64,000 nt of DNA from Alphaproteobacteria bacterium (GCA_947474645.1 CANJJD010000002.1:1-64000), one strand, 5' to 3'. Shown: positions 9,237 through 18,397, counted from the stretch's first letter. Program-made: numbers and translations. The notes: generated by a model from the sequence alone, not told the origin.

Positions 9237-10196
9237 ATGGAAAACCGGCGCTTCCTTCTTGTCCTGCTTGCCTCGGCGCTGGCCACCCTGGCGCCGATCG
9301 TGCTGCTGCCACTGGTGCCGGGCATCAAAACCGACCCTTCCGCGCCCTGGATTGACGCGCTCTACAAGCAGAAAATCGCCGCCTTGCGTGCCCTCAAAGG
9401 CGAACGGCTCTATGTCGTGTCCGGCTCCAGCAGCCTGTTCAGCCTGGACACCAAGCTACTCAGCCAAGCCGCCGGCAAGCCGGTGATCAACCTGGCCACC
9501 CATGCGGGCCTGGAGCTTCCCTATCTCCTGGACCGGGCGGCGCGGGAGATGCGGCCCGGCGACACCATCATCTTCACACCGGAATATCCGCTGATGGTAC
9601 TGCCGGTCGAGCCCAACCAGTTGATCATCGACTACGTCACCTTCTTCGACCGCGGCTATATCGCGTCCCGCCCCCTGGCCGAGCAGGCGCATTTCTATCT
9701 CGGCTATGGCTTTGTGGATTCCATCGTGGAAACCCTGAAGGCGATCCGCACCGGCAAACAGGTCGGACGCGACGATCTCACCATCGATGCGCTGGGCAAT
9801 GCGCGCGGCAACACCGTCGCCCTGTCGGTGAAGGACAAGACCGAGTTTGGCCCACGCGGTGACCCTTCACCCGTCTCGCCGGATGAAGTGGCGGTATTGC
9901 GGAAATTCGCCCAGACCGCGCGCGCCAGGCACGTCACCATCCTCGCCTTCCCGCCGGCGCAGATCCGCCTGCCCGGCTATGAAACACCAGGCCAGCAGGC
10001 GCTGCGCCGGAATATCCGCGCGACATTCCGGGACCTTGGAATGACGGTGCGCGGCGGCGACGAAGACGGCTGGGTGGAACCGAGCGGCATTTACGACAGC
10101 GGCTCGCATGCCAACGATGCCGGCCGCGCCATCTACACCGCCCGCATCACCGCCCTGCTGTGCCAGGAAATACGCTGCGCCAACCCACCGCGATAG
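9237..10196 (+). CDS. SGNH-hydrolase-like partner of MBOAT copy 1
   Basis: 319 aa. An N-terminal hydrophobic segment (FLLVLLASALATLAPIVLLPLV) acts as signal anchor; the rest should be periplasmic. The SGNH-like marks are VSGSSSLFSLD near residue 60 (nucleophile block, GSSS instead of GDS) and YDSGSHANDAG near the C-terminus (a D-x-x-H type block supplying catalytic Asp and His). Proteins of this kind beside MBOAT genes (AlgJ/AlgX, PatB, DltD-like) complete acyl transfer to the glycan. It begins one base after the MBOAT stop. Sequence similarity to the other two partners (33433, 36725) is weak outside these blocks. Confidence 0.75.
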   Translation: MENRRFLLVLLASALATLAPIVLLPLVPGIKTDPSAPWIDALYKQKIAALRALKGERLYVVSGSSSLFSLDTKLLSQAAGKPVINLATHAGLELPYLLDRAAREMRPGDTIIFTPEYPLMVLPVEPNQLIIDYVTFFDRGYIASRPLAEQAHFYLGYGFVDSIVETLKAIRTGKQVGRDDLTIDALGNARGNTVALSVKDKTEFGPRGDPSPVSPDEVAVLRKFAQTARARHVTILAFPPAQIRLPGYETPGQQALRRNIRATFRDLGMTVRGGDEDGWVEPSGIYDSGSHANDAGRAIYTARITALLCQEIRCANPPR

Positions 10197-10199
10197 GCT

Positions 10200-11306
10200 C
10201 TACTTCAGGACTTTCACGCCGGTGGCCGGCGGCACCGCCTGCTCTTCCACGGCAAAGCGCACCCGGCCCACCGAGCGTCCGTCGCCGGTCATGATATTGA
10301 CCTGCCATTGCCCGGCCCGCGGCGCGGTCTTGAAGGTGTAGAAGCGGTAGCCGTCTTCGCGCCCGCCATCGATGTTCACGCCGACGCGCTGCTGGCTCTG
10401 CCAACCCTTTCCGGGGGGCAGCCATTGCCAGTCATGCACGATGCGGGTGGACAGGCCATGGGGCGCGAACACCGCGTTATAGACATACAGCTTCGCGCCC
10501 TTTTGGATATGCAGGATGGGCCGGGTGCCGAACAGCGCCTGCCACTCCGCCGGTTCTTCTTCCTGCTGCGCCTGGAAGTCGGCGCCCGCCCGCTTGACCT
10601 CGTGATAGACCCCGGCATCGGTCAGGACCAATGGCAGGGGCGGCAGCACCCGGAGGAAATAGGCGGCGTTCAGCGCGATGGTGATCAGCGCCATGCCGGC
10701 ATAAATCTGCATGCGCGCGCCGCGATAGCGTTCATGTCCCAGCCGCGCCAGGGCGCGCATGTAGCAATAGAACACGCCCAGCGCGATGGCGCCGCTGGCC
10801 AGGAAAGGAAGCTGTCCGATATGTCCGCTGACCACCGGGACCAGCAGGATGGCGTAGGAATAGAGCGCAAAGAAGAACAGCAGGCCCGAGAACACCAGCC
10901 GGGCATGGTAGCGGCGCATATATTCATTGCCGATAAAGATCGCCGCCAAGGCCAGCAGGAACGGCCAGGACGAGGTGATCGAGGCGCTGCGGATATAGAA
11001 GACGCAGAAGCCCGACAACAGGCAGCCCAGCGCGAACTGGGTAACAAAGATCAGGATGGCGCGGGTCTTGTCCGAAGGCTTCCTGCCGTCGGGACGCGAT
11101 TCCAGTCCATGCAGCGCGGCGATGGCGATGCCCGCCACCAGCAGATAGACGATGAACACCGCCTGGGTCGCGGCATGGTCGATGCGCCCAAACGCCCAGC
11201 TATCGAAGGCAAAACCACCGGCCAGCGACAAGGCCGAAATCTTGCGTTCGTGCCGCCGGACCCAGCCGAAGGCGGGCTCGAAGGCCGTGGTGTCCAAGGT
11301 CCGCAT
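10200..11306 (-). CDS. DUF2914 domain membrane protein
   Basis: 368 aa; the ATG at 11306 (MRTLDTTAFEPAF) is chosen because the track extension to 11342 adds low-quality sequence. At least six hydrophobic segments occupy residues ~25-240. The C-terminal ~110 residues are soluble and carry the DUF2914 pattern: LSTRIVHDWQWLPPGKGWQ, GREDGYRFYTFK and GQWQVNIMTGDGRSVGRVRF. The function of DUF2914 is not known; it occurs in several proteobacterial membrane and envelope proteins. It converges on the SGNH gene with three bases between stops. Confidence 0.75.
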   Translation of the reverse strand: MRTLDTTAFEPAFGWVRRHERKISALSLAGGFAFDSWAFGRIDHAATQAVFIVYLLVAGIAIAALHGLESRPDGRKPSDKTRAILIFVTQFALGCLLSGFCVFYIRSASITSSWPFLLALAAIFIGNEYMRRYHARLVFSGLLFFFALYSYAILLVPVVSGHIGQLPFLASGAIALGVFYCYMRALARLGHERYRGARMQIYAGMALITIALNAAYFLRVLPPLPLVLTDAGVYHEVKRAGADFQAQQEEEPAEWQALFGTRPILHIQKGAKLYVYNAVFAPHGLSTRIVHDWQWLPPGKGWQSQQRVGVNIDGGREDGYRFYTFKTAPRAGQWQVNIMTGDGRSVGRVRFAVEEQAVPPATGVKVLK

Positions 11307-11349
11307 GCGGGGTCTTATGCTGCCCGTGCCCCGCCATAACAAGACCGGA

Positions 11350-11380
11350 TTGCGGCAAAAGCGGGGTTTCTTGCTATGAT
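11350..11380 (+). promoter_or_regulatory. Possible sigma-70-type promoter for the AraD1-family gene
   Basis: A TGC-TATGAT extended -10 ends at 11380, with a weak -35 candidate TTGCGG at 11350-11355 (19-base spacer, somewhat long). A good Shine-Dalgarno GGGAG (11401-11405) precedes the ATG at 11413 by seven bases. Seen by eye only. Confidence 0.4.
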
Positions 11381-11412
11381 GGCGCCCAAGAAATGCTTCA
11401 GGGAGTTACGAG

Positions 11413-12405
11413 ATGCGGCTGGTGCAGTTAAAGGGATCCGATGGCGTGCGCATGGTGGCCGCTTTGGACGACAAGGGCGGCGGCCGCGTGATCCAGGGCG
11501 TGACCAGCAGCTATGAGCTTGCCGGTCGCGCCATCGCCGAAAAGCTGTCGCTGGAGGCCATGGCCGCCAAGCTGGGCTTGGGGGACAGCGTCGATGTCCG
11601 CGCCGCGCTGGCCGAAGGTCGCGTGCTGGCGCCGCTGGACCATCCCGATCCCGCGCATCTGGTGGTGACCGGCACCGGGCTGACCCATCTGGGCTCGGCC
11701 GAAGGGCGCGACGCCATGCACAAAAAGCTGTCGGGCGGCGAGCCCGTGCTCACCGACTCCATGAAGATGTTCAAGCACGGTCTGGAAGGCGGCAAGCCCA
11801 AGGTGGGCGAGGAAGGCTTCCAGCCGGAATGGTTCTACAAGGGCGACGGCGCCAGCATTGTGTCGCCGGAAAAGGCCTTTGCCTCCCCCGCCTTTGCCCA
11901 GGATGGCGGCGAGGAACCTGAGATTGTCGGCCTCTACCTGATAGGCCCCGACGGCACCCCGCACCGGCTGGGCTTCGCGCTGGGCAACGAGTTCTCAGAC
12001 CATGTCACCGAGAAATTCAATTACCTGTGGCTGGCCCATTCCAAGTTGCGGCAATGCGCCTTCGGGCCGGAGCTGCGCACCGGGCCCCTGCCCGCCGCCG
12101 TGACCGGAACCAGCCGCGTCCGCCGCGGCAATGAGATCATCTTCGACAAGCCGTTCCTGTCGGGCGAGGACAATATGAGCCACACCATCGCCAACCTGGA
12201 AGCGCATCATTTCAAATATCCCGGTTTTCGGCGGCCTGGCGATGTGCATGCGCACTTCTTCGGCACCGCCACCTTGTCCTTCAGCGCCGGCGTGAAGACC
12301 CAGGAAGGCGATGTGTTCGAGATCGAGGCCGATGCGTTTGTGTTCCCGCTGCGCAATGCGCTGGGCACCGCGCCCATCGTGCCGTTCCTGGTCGCCGCGC
12401 TCTAA
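11413..12405 (+). CDS. AraD1 (GguC-like) family protein, FAH-fold
   Basis: 330 aa protein matching what I know as the AraD1/GguC family, related to fumarylacetoacetate hydrolase-fold enzymes and often near sugar-acid catabolism genes. Segments such as VTGTGLTHLGSAEGRDAMHKK, FQPEWFYKGDG, LGFALGNEFSDHVTE and PGDVHAHFFGTATLSF carry the acidic and histidine residues that bind metal in this fold. A role as a sugar-acid dehydratase or hydrolase is inferred from the family. The gene stands alone with its own promoter-like sequence and overlaps the galE stop by four bases. It is not obviously part of the polysaccharide pathway. Confidence 0.8.
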   Translation: MRLVQLKGSDGVRMVAALDDKGGGRVIQGVTSSYELAGRAIAEKLSLEAMAAKLGLGDSVDVRAALAEGRVLAPLDHPDPAHLVVTGTGLTHLGSAEGRDAMHKKLSGGEPVLTDSMKMFKHGLEGGKPKVGEEGFQPEWFYKGDGASIVSPEKAFASPAFAQDGGEEPEIVGLYLIGPDGTPHRLGFALGNEFSDHVTEKFNYLWLAHSKLRQCAFGPELRTGPLPAAVTGTSRVRRGNEIIFDKPFLSGEDNMSHTIANLEAHHFKYPGFRRPGDVHAHFFGTATLSFSAGVKTQEGDVFEIEADAFVFPLRNALGTAPIVPFLVAAL

Positions 12406-13379
12406 GTATTGATGCGCTTTTCCCAGGCGAAGGCGGAAGCGATGATTCCGTCCAGGTCTTCATGGGCCGGCTTCCAACCCAGCTGCGCCTTGATGCGGCT
12501 GGGGTCGGAAATCAAGGTGGGTGGGTCGCCGGGCCGGCGGGGGCTTTCCTTCACCGGCAGTTTGCTGCCCGTCACCCGCTCGACACCGGTGATGACCTCG
12601 CGCACCGACGCGCCCTTGCCATAGCCGACATTATAGGCGGTTGAGGTTGCACCCTTCTTCAGCGCATCCAGCGCCAGCAGATGCGCGGCCGCCAGATCGC
12701 TGACATGAATATAGTCGCGCACGCCGGTACCGTCGGGGGTGGGATAATCGGTGCCGAAGATATCCAGGTGCGGCACCCGGCCCAGCGCGACTTGCGCGGC
12801 GCGCTTGATCAGGTGGGTGGCCTTGGGCGTGGACTGGCCGGTGCGCCCCTTCGGATCGGCGCCCGCGACATTGAAATAGCGCAGCACCATGTGGCGCAGC
12901 TTGGTGGCCTTGGAGACATCCTCCAGCATCCATTCGGTCATCAGCTTGGAGCGGGCATAAGGACTGATGGGCGCCTTGGGTGACGCTTCGGCCAGCGGCT
13001 GGGCCGCATCCTCGGCATAGACCGTGGCGGTGGATGAGAAGATCATCTGCGGAACGTTTGCGGCGACACAGGCCGCGATCAGCGCCCGTGATTTGACGAC
13101 ATTGTTGTCGTAATAGGCCAAGGGATCGGCGACCGATTCCGGCACCACGATGGAGCCGGCGAAATGGATCACCGAGTCCACGCCATGCTCGGCGATCACC
13201 CGGCGCAGCAGCGCCGTGTCAGCGACATCGCCCTGGACGAAGGCGGCGCCCGCGCCCACCTGCGCCTTCACGCCGGTGGACAGGTCATCCAGCACCACGA
13301 CGGTATCGCCGCGATCCAGCAGGGCATGGACGGTGTGGCTGCCGATATAACCGGCGCCGCCGGTAACGAGGATAGTCAT
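12402..13379 (-). CDS. galE: UDP-glucose 4-epimerase
   Basis: 325 aa extended short-chain dehydrogenase that interconverts UDP-glucose and UDP-galactose with bound NAD+. The ATG at 13379 places the NAD motif GGAGYIGSH at residues 7-15; the track start at 13538 adds unrelated sequence overlapping wzi. Also visible are HFAGSIVVPESV, SSTATVYAE (catalytic Ser/Thr region), SPYARSKLMTE (catalytic YxxxK) and LRYFNVAGADPKGRTGQ, typical of GalE. Supplies UDP-Gal to the locus. Lies 50 bases downstream of the wzi-like gene on the same strand. Confidence 0.96.
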   Translation of the reverse strand: MTILVTGGAGYIGSHTVHALLDRGDTVVVLDDLSTGVKAQVGAGAAFVQGDVADTALLRRVIAEHGVDSVIHFAGSIVVPESVADPLAYYDNNVVKSRALIAACVAANVPQMIFSSTATVYAEDAAQPLAEASPKAPISPYARSKLMTEWMLEDVSKATKLRHMVLRYFNVAGADPKGRTGQSTPKATHLIKRAAQVALGRVPHLDIFGTDYPTPDGTGVRDYIHVSDLAAAHLLALDALKKGATSTAYNVGYGKGASVREVITGVERVTGSKLPVKESPRRPGDPPTLISDPSRIKAQLGWKPAHEDLDGIIASAFAWEKRINT

Positions 13380-13428
13380 GGAATCGCCTTCGCAACGCCG
13401 GCCATCATGCCACGCCACCGAAAAAGGG

Positions 13429-14904
13429 CTACAGCGGCGCCCGCAACGCCACTTCCACTGCGGCGGCAAAGCCCTTATGGGGCCGCGGCTGGTCATCCTG
13501 CAGGCGGCCGGCCAGGTCCAGCTTGAAACCGCGCCCATCCAGGGTCAGGGGAAGCGATATTCGCGCCTCGGCCTGGTTCAGCAGCACCCGCTGGGTGGTG
13601 AGAATGTTGGAATTGGGCGGCGTGCGGGGTGTCATCAATGTGGCGTGGTGCAGGCTCAGTTGGTAATAGCGGCCTCCCCCGTCGCTCCATCCGCCCATCA
13701 CCGACAAAAGCGTGGCGTCATTGTCCAGGCTGAAGCCCAGGGTGCGGCCGCGATAGCGCATGCCGTCGGGATACTGGCCGTTGTTGTAGGTGTATCCGTA
13801 AATATGATTGTCGAAACCGAACATCGTCCGGGTGGCGACGGTATCGGCATATTCCACCGTCAGCTTCACCGGATTGGCGCCGGTGGGCACGAACAGGCTG
13901 GCGCCGGCCAGGTAGTTGGAGCCCGAGCTGCTGGCAAAGGAATAATCCTCATTCATCAACTGGCCATAGACCTGGAACGGCACCCCGGCGGCCGCGCCGC
14001 TATATTTGAATTCAAACGATCCTTCGCCATTGACGTTGTCGGGATGATTGGAGAAATCGAAATTTGTGAAATAATCGCGCAAGGGCGAGCAAGGATGTCC
14101 CTGGCCGCAGAACTGCTCGGTCTTGGACGCGGCCAGTTCAAGGCCCGGCAGCGGGCTGATCGAAAGCCGCGCCGCATTGTAATAGACGTCGGACTGGATC
14201 TGTTGCCCGTCGAACGCAGACACGAAGAATTCAAATTGCCACGGCCCCAGCCAGCGCAGCACCGGCCAGCTCGAGGCCGCGGTGCTGGAGCGCTGGATGC
14301 CGACCTGCGGCATGGGACGGGCATTGTTGGAAAGCTGCAGGGTCGAGATCTGGCCCGGGCCCCACCAGTGATCCAGATAGCCGGCATAGACCAATGCGCC
14401 GCCAAGGCGGGCGGCAAGATAGGTTCCGTCCGGCATCAGCTTGGTGGATTTTCCGCTGAAATCCCTGGAGATGGCGCCCAGCGAAACGCGGCCTGAAAAG
14501 ATGCCGCTGTTCAGCCCCAGCGAAAGCTGGGCCTGCCCATCACCGCGCCCCATGCCGTCAAAGCCGTAGACCAGGCCGGGCCGGTTGGTGGCGTCCAGGT
14601 AAAATCCGCCGGAAACTCCCGACGCGGTGCCGGCACGGGCCAAAGCCAGAAGGCGCGAGGCGGCGGCGCGCACCGCAGGGCTCTGGGCGGCCAGGTTGCT
14701 GTTATCGAGACGCGCGCGGATGGATTGCCAGGGCAGCGGCCACTGGATCGTGACCTCGCGGATCACGCCCGACGCGTTCAGCAGATCGAGGTCCGAGCGC
14801 AACTGGTTGTCGCCCACTTCGGCCCAAGGCGAGGCGGCAGCCGGCAATACCGCCAACAGCAGCAGGGCAAAGATGGCTCCACAGCCAAATGTTCCGGCGC
14901 GCAT
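13429..14904 (-). CDS. wzi: Capsule assembly Wzi family outer-membrane protein
   Basis: 491 aa. A signal peptide (GAIFALLLLAVLPAAAS) precedes the mature start near residue 25. The body resembles the Wzi family: N-terminal helical part (GDNQLRSDLDLLNASGVI, WPLPWQSIRARL), a VYAGYLDHWWGPGQISTLQLSNN segment, and many short aromatic-rich beta strands consistent with an outer-membrane barrel. Wzi acts as a lectin-like anchor for capsule or EPS on the cell surface. Its presence suggests at least part of the polymer stays attached to the cell. Family assignment is from pattern memory. Confidence 0.82.
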   Translation of the reverse strand: MRAGTFGCGAIFALLLLAVLPAAASPWAEVGDNQLRSDLDLLNASGVIREVTIQWPLPWQSIRARLDNSNLAAQSPAVRAAASRLLALARAGTASGVSGGFYLDATNRPGLVYGFDGMGRGDGQAQLSLGLNSGIFSGRVSLGAISRDFSGKSTKLMPDGTYLAARLGGALVYAGYLDHWWGPGQISTLQLSNNARPMPQVGIQRSSTAASSWPVLRWLGPWQFEFFVSAFDGQQIQSDVYYNAARLSISPLPGLELAASKTEQFCGQGHPCSPLRDYFTNFDFSNHPDNVNGEGSFEFKYSGAAAGVPFQVYGQLMNEDYSFASSSGSNYLAGASLFVPTGANPVKLTVEYADTVATRTMFGFDNHIYGYTYNNGQYPDGMRYRGRTLGFSLDNDATLLSVMGGWSDGGGRYYQLSLHHATLMTPRTPPNSNILTTQRVLLNQAEARISLPLTLDGRGFKLDLAGRLQDDQPRPHKGFAAAVEVALRAPL

Positions 14905-14994
14905 GCTCTTCAGCCCGACCCCACAGCCGAACCGACCTTACTGATTCCGCAACTGCTAACAAGCTTGATTTCGTGACTACAAACCGGTTCGCGC

Positions 14995-16212
14995 TCAGTC
15001 GCGCGCCGGCAGGCAGGCCAAGCCCTGTGCCACCAGACTGTCACACAGGCCGGCCTGGCTCTGGCCGGGCGCCGGGCTGACCCGCAGGCGGTAATAGCGG
15101 CCCTTGCCCGGCAGGTCGGCCATCACGACACGGGCGCTGAGCCGACCAAGCAGTCCCGGAGCCCTGGCCTTGGCCTTGTCCCAGCCCGCATCGGCCTCGG
15201 CCTGGCTGCGCCAGGCGCCGAGCTGGACCTCGCGCGCGCCCGCGCCCTGCCGCGGGGGCGCCTGGTCCTTCTGGTCCAGCGCCGGACGCAGCACCAGCCC
15301 ACCCAGTGTCCGGGCGGGCCGTGGCGGCGCAGGACGCGGCGCGGGCTTATCGGCCGAAGAACGCGCCGCGGGTGGACGCAGCACGACCTTGTCGCCGCCG
15401 TTCCGTGCAGGCGGGGCACGCAGCACGATGGTGCCGTCAGCCTCCCGGCTGGCTTCAGTCGCCGCCACGCGAAAGCCGCGCGCCGCATCGGTGGACGACG
15501 CGGCAGGAGCCGGAGCACGCAACGTCACCCGGTCGGCATCGGCGCCGTCCGGCGCGCCGCCCAGCGCGGCGAGCCGCTCCGACGCCAGGCTGTAATGGGC
15601 GTCGGCGGCAACCGCCCTGGCATAGGCGCTGCGCGCCGCCATCGTGTCGGCTTGCGCTTCGGCGATCTGACCCAGGCCGTAATAACTATATTGCGGCTTG
15701 CCGCCGCCGGCTGCCAGCGCCGCCATATAATCGCGCCGCGCGTCCATCAGCCGGTTCTGGCGCCGGTGGATATTGGCGCGGTTGTTGAGCGCGGTGGCAA
15801 ACCCGTCACCTTTCATGGCGATGACGGCGGTGTAGTCGGCGGATGCCTGGTCCAGCCGTCCCTGCCCGTCGCGCAGGAAGCCGCGCTGAAGCAGCGCTTG
15901 GGCTCGCGCATCCGGCGGCAATGCCCCGGTGGCCAGCGCCTGGGTGAAATCACGCACCGCCGCGTCATGTGCGCCGAGCAGTTCCTGGGCAAGGCCGCGA
16001 TAGAGCAGCAAGCGGCCGCGTTCGGCAGCGCTGACGCCGGCCTCCTTCAGGCCCGCATCGGCCAGGGTGGCCGCCTGTGCGGCATCGCCCTTGTCCAGCG
16101 CGGCCTCCACTTCGGCGATCTGGGCCGGGACAGGCCCAGCAGCCCAAGTGGGACCTGCGCCCGCGATCATCCAGGCGGCCAAAATGCCAATCCGCGCCGC
16201 CTTCCGCATCAT
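14995..16212 (-). CDS. Secreted TPR protein with C-terminal SPOR domain
   Basis: 405 aa. The double ATG at 16212/16209 is chosen because the track start (16506) would run into galU. A signal peptide (ARIGILAAWMIAGAGPTWAAG) is followed by TPR-like helices (residues ~30-210: AVRDFTQALATGALPPDARAQ, ALLQRGFLRDGQGRLDQASADY). A proline/alanine-rich region then carries four copies of a V-x-L-R-x-P motif. The last ~80 residues resemble a SPOR domain (REVQLGAWRSQAEADAGW ... GRYYRLRV), which binds denuded peptidoglycan. A periplasmic scaffolding or assembly role is inferred. It is divergent from galU with 94 bases between starts. Confidence 0.78.
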   Translation of the reverse strand: MMRKAARIGILAAWMIAGAGPTWAAGPVPAQIAEVEAALDKGDAAQAATLADAGLKEAGVSAAERGRLLLYRGLAQELLGAHDAAVRDFTQALATGALPPDARAQALLQRGFLRDGQGRLDQASADYTAVIAMKGDGFATALNNRANIHRRQNRLMDARRDYMAALAAGGGKPQYSYYGLGQIAEAQADTMAARSAYARAVAADAHYSLASERLAALGGAPDGADADRVTLRAPAPAASSTDAARGFRVAATEASREADGTIVLRAPPARNGGDKVVLRPPAARSSADKPAPRPAPPRPARTLGGLVLRPALDQKDQAPPRQGAGAREVQLGAWRSQAEADAGWDKAKARAPGLLGRLSARVVMADLPGKGRYYRLRVSPAPGQSQAGLCDSLVAQGLACLPARD

Positions 16213-16306
16213 TCCCGGGCCACCTGCCAAATCCTTGAAACTGGACAATAATGGCGGGCCCATGCCATGAAACAGGCCGTTTGGGAAAACATCCCCCGGA
16301 AAACAC

Positions 16307-17185
16307 ATGCCCACCGTAAAACCCGTCCGTAAAGCCGTGTTTCCCGTCGCGGGAATGGGAACCCGTTTCCTGCCCGCCACCAAGGCGATCCCCAAGGAAA
16401 TGCTGCCGGTGGTGGACAAGCCGGTGATCCAGTACGCGGTGGAAGAAGCCCGCGAAGCCGGAATCGAGCAGTTCGTCTTCATCACCGGCCGCGGCAAGCA
16501 CGTCATCGCCGATCATTTCGACCATGCCTATGAGCTGGAATCCCTGCTCGAGGAGCGCGCCAAGACCAACGAGCTGGACAGCCTGCTGGAGATGCTGCCC
16601 AAGACCGGTTCGGTGGGCATGATCCGCCAGCAAAAGCCCTTGGGACTGGGCCATGCGGTGTGGTGCGCCCGCCATTTTGTCGGCGACGAGCCGTTCGCCG
16701 TGCTGCTGCCCGACGACCTGATGGTGGGCAAGCCCGGCGCGCTGGCGCAGATGATCGCTTCCTACAACCAGGTGGGCGGCGGCATCATCGTGGCGGCGGA
16801 GGAAAAGCCGCAAGCCGAGGTCAAGCGCTATGGCGTGGTCAAGCCGGGCGCGGTGAAGGGCAACGCCACCGAAGTGCTGGGCGTGGTGGAAAAGCCCGCA
16901 ACTGGCACCGAGCCGTCCAACCTGTGCGTCATCGGCCGCTACATCCTGCAGCCGGAGATTTTCGCCATCCTGGACAAGCAGGAACGCGGCACCGGCAACG
17001 AAATTCAGCTCACCGACGCCATGGCGCAGATGATCGGCAAGACGCCGTTCCATGCCGTGAAGACCGATTGCGCCCGGTATGACTGCGGCGACAAGGTCGG
17101 ATTCCTGCACGCCAACATCGCGGTCGGCCTGTCGCGGCCCGACATCGCCCCGCAACTGTCCGCCATTCTCAAGGCCCTGGTGTGA
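16307..17185 (+). CDS. galU: UTP-glucose-1-phosphate uridylyltransferase
   Basis: 292 aa cytoplasmic enzyme making UDP-glucose from UTP and glucose-1-phosphate. The N-terminal nucleotide-binding signature is FPVAGMGTRFLPATKAIPKEMLPVVDKP, followed by QYAVEEAREAGIEQFVFITGRGK, typical of GalU rather than RmlA. VLLPDDL and VVEKP are also typical. It feeds ugd and galE. The ATG at 16307 lies directly before MPTVKPVRKAVFPVAG. Its GTGTGA end overlaps the GTG start of the yjbF-like gene by four bases, so the two are coupled. Confidence 0.97.
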   Translation: MPTVKPVRKAVFPVAGMGTRFLPATKAIPKEMLPVVDKPVIQYAVEEAREAGIEQFVFITGRGKHVIADHFDHAYELESLLEERAKTNELDSLLEMLPKTGSVGMIRQQKPLGLGHAVWCARHFVGDEPFAVLLPDDLMVGKPGALAQMIASYNQVGGGIIVAAEEKPQAEVKRYGVVKPGAVKGNATEVLGVVEKPATGTEPSNLCVIGRYILQPEIFAILDKQERGTGNEIQLTDAMAQMIGKTPFHAVKTDCARYDCGDKVGFLHANIAVGLSRPDIAPQLSAILKALV

Positions 17186-17853
17186 GGCGGCTATCTGCGC
17201 TGGCGGGCTTGAGCCTTGCCTTGTTGGCGGCGGGCTGCAGTTCTGGCCAATCGGGAAACTCCAATTATTCGCAGCTCTGGCAGCTCGCGCGCCAGAGCCT
17301 GACCGCCAGCATGGGCAAGGCGCGCGTTACCCGCGAACAGGCGGCCGCCATTCCCTACGCCAGCATGGGTGTCACCCAGGAGGGCGCCAACGAATTTCTC
17401 CTGGTCCTGGGTACCGACAGTGGCGGGGAGCGGCTCTGGACCTCCGCGGCCAAGGTGGTGATCGTCACCCGTGACGGCCGCATCGTGCGCACCCTGGGGC
17501 TGGACCATGACCTGTCCGGCGTGACCGCCCGCGGCGGCACCGCGCCCCCGCCGGCGCAGGCCATTCAGGCCCCCTTCGCCACCACGCGGCTTGAGGATTT
17601 TCCCGAGCTGGGAATGTATGGCGTCATCGTGTCATGCAACACCCGCGCCGCCGGGCGCCAGACCATCAAGATCCTGGGCCAGGCCATCGCCACCATGCGG
17701 GTGGATGAATCCTGCCGCAGCCGCAAACCCGAATGGGCTTTCACCGACAATTTCTGGGTGGATCTGGACAATGGTCAGGTCTGGCGCTCACGCCAGCATG
17801 TTCATCCCAAGGCCGGCTTTATCGAGACGGAGATCTTCCGGCCACCGGGGTGA
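17182..17853 (+). CDS. yjbF: YjbF/GfcB-family lipoprotein
   Basis: 223 aa. GTG start at 17182 overlapping the galU stop. A lipoprotein signal peptide with lipobox LAAGC ends at Cys19; the following SSGQ lacks Asp at +2, so outer-membrane sorting is expected. The mature part fits the YjbF/GfcB family (GFIETEIFRPPG end, WAFTDNFWVDLDNGQVWRSRQHVHP), which in enterobacteria is encoded with GfcC and the YjbH/GfcD barrel in group 4 capsule and yjb EPS loci. Here the YjbH homologue lies 5 kb away at 23052. Exact role in export is not known. Confidence 0.82.
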   Translation: MRRLSALAGLSLALLAAGCSSGQSGNSNYSQLWQLARQSLTASMGKARVTREQAAAIPYASMGVTQEGANEFLLVLGTDSGGERLWTSAAKVVIVTRDGRIVRTLGLDHDLSGVTARGGTAPPPAQAIQAPFATTRLEDFPELGMYGVIVSCNTRAAGRQTIKILGQAIATMRVDESCRSRKPEWAFTDNFWVDLDNGQVWRSRQHVHPKAGFIETEIFRPPG

Positions 17854-17873
17854 TGCCTGTCCCACCCGCCAGA

Positions 17874-17908
17874 CAAAAAAATTGGGAGAGCCGCGAGGCT
17901 CTCCCAAT
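17874..17908 (-). terminator. Rho-independent terminator
   Basis: A perfect 12-base inverted repeat (ATTGGGAGAGCC - GCGA - GGCTCTCCCAAT, 17881-17908) is followed on the minus strand by seven T residues (AAAAAAA at 17874-17880 on the plus strand). This is a strong intrinsic terminator for the small gene at 17930-18163. It may also act weakly in the other direction on galU-yjbF, though no T-run is present there. Confidence 0.88.
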
Positions 17909-17929
17909 TCAAATTCGCAAAAGAAGCGG

Positions 17930-18163
17930 TTACGGGGTGCCCGAAACCGAGTTGGTGGTGCTCTTCGGTCCGCCACCGCTGTTGGACGCCGCCAGGCCGA
18001 AACCAACACCGGCAAGGCCGATGCCCGTGATGATCATGAGGGCGCTGGGGGCTTGCGACTGGGCCTCCTTGACGCCGGCCGGCTTGCCCGCGGAGAGCGG
18101 AGCCGCAAATGCGTTCGTCATCACCAGGGTGGCGGCCAAAAGGGCTGCACTGAAAGTCCGCAT
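17930..18163 (-). CDS. Small exported hydrophobic protein, unknown function
   Basis: 77 aa from the ATG at 18163, which has a GGAGA sequence just upstream (the track starts four codons earlier at 18175). A signal peptide (MRTFSAALLAATLVMTNAFA) is followed by APLSAGKPAG, one hydrophobic glycine-rich segment (ALMIITGIGLAGVGFGLAA), then a polar tail rich in Ser, Thr, Gly and Asn. It has its own promoter region and a strong terminator, so it is probably expressed as a single gene, possibly at a high level. I do not recognise the family. Confidence 0.65.
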   Translation of the reverse strand: MRTFSAALLAATLVMTNAFAAPLSAGKPAGVKEAQSQAPSALMIITGIGLAGVGFGLAASNSGGGPKSTTNSVSGTP

Positions 18164-18397
18164 CGGGTTCTCCATAAAGCTATAAAATAAGGGCCTTTGA
18201 GGCCTGGTCTACGCGGCATCGCGCAATTCTGTCAATTCACGAAGCCCAAGTCCGTTCACTGCGGGCGGGAAACAAGGTTTTTGTGTTGCTGCGACGCAAC
18301 AACTGCATTTCCGTCAAATTGTCAGCAAACCCACCCCCCTGCCCCGGCAGCCCTTCTCTGATAAGTACATCCCCTTCCAACGAGTAATACCGCCGCG

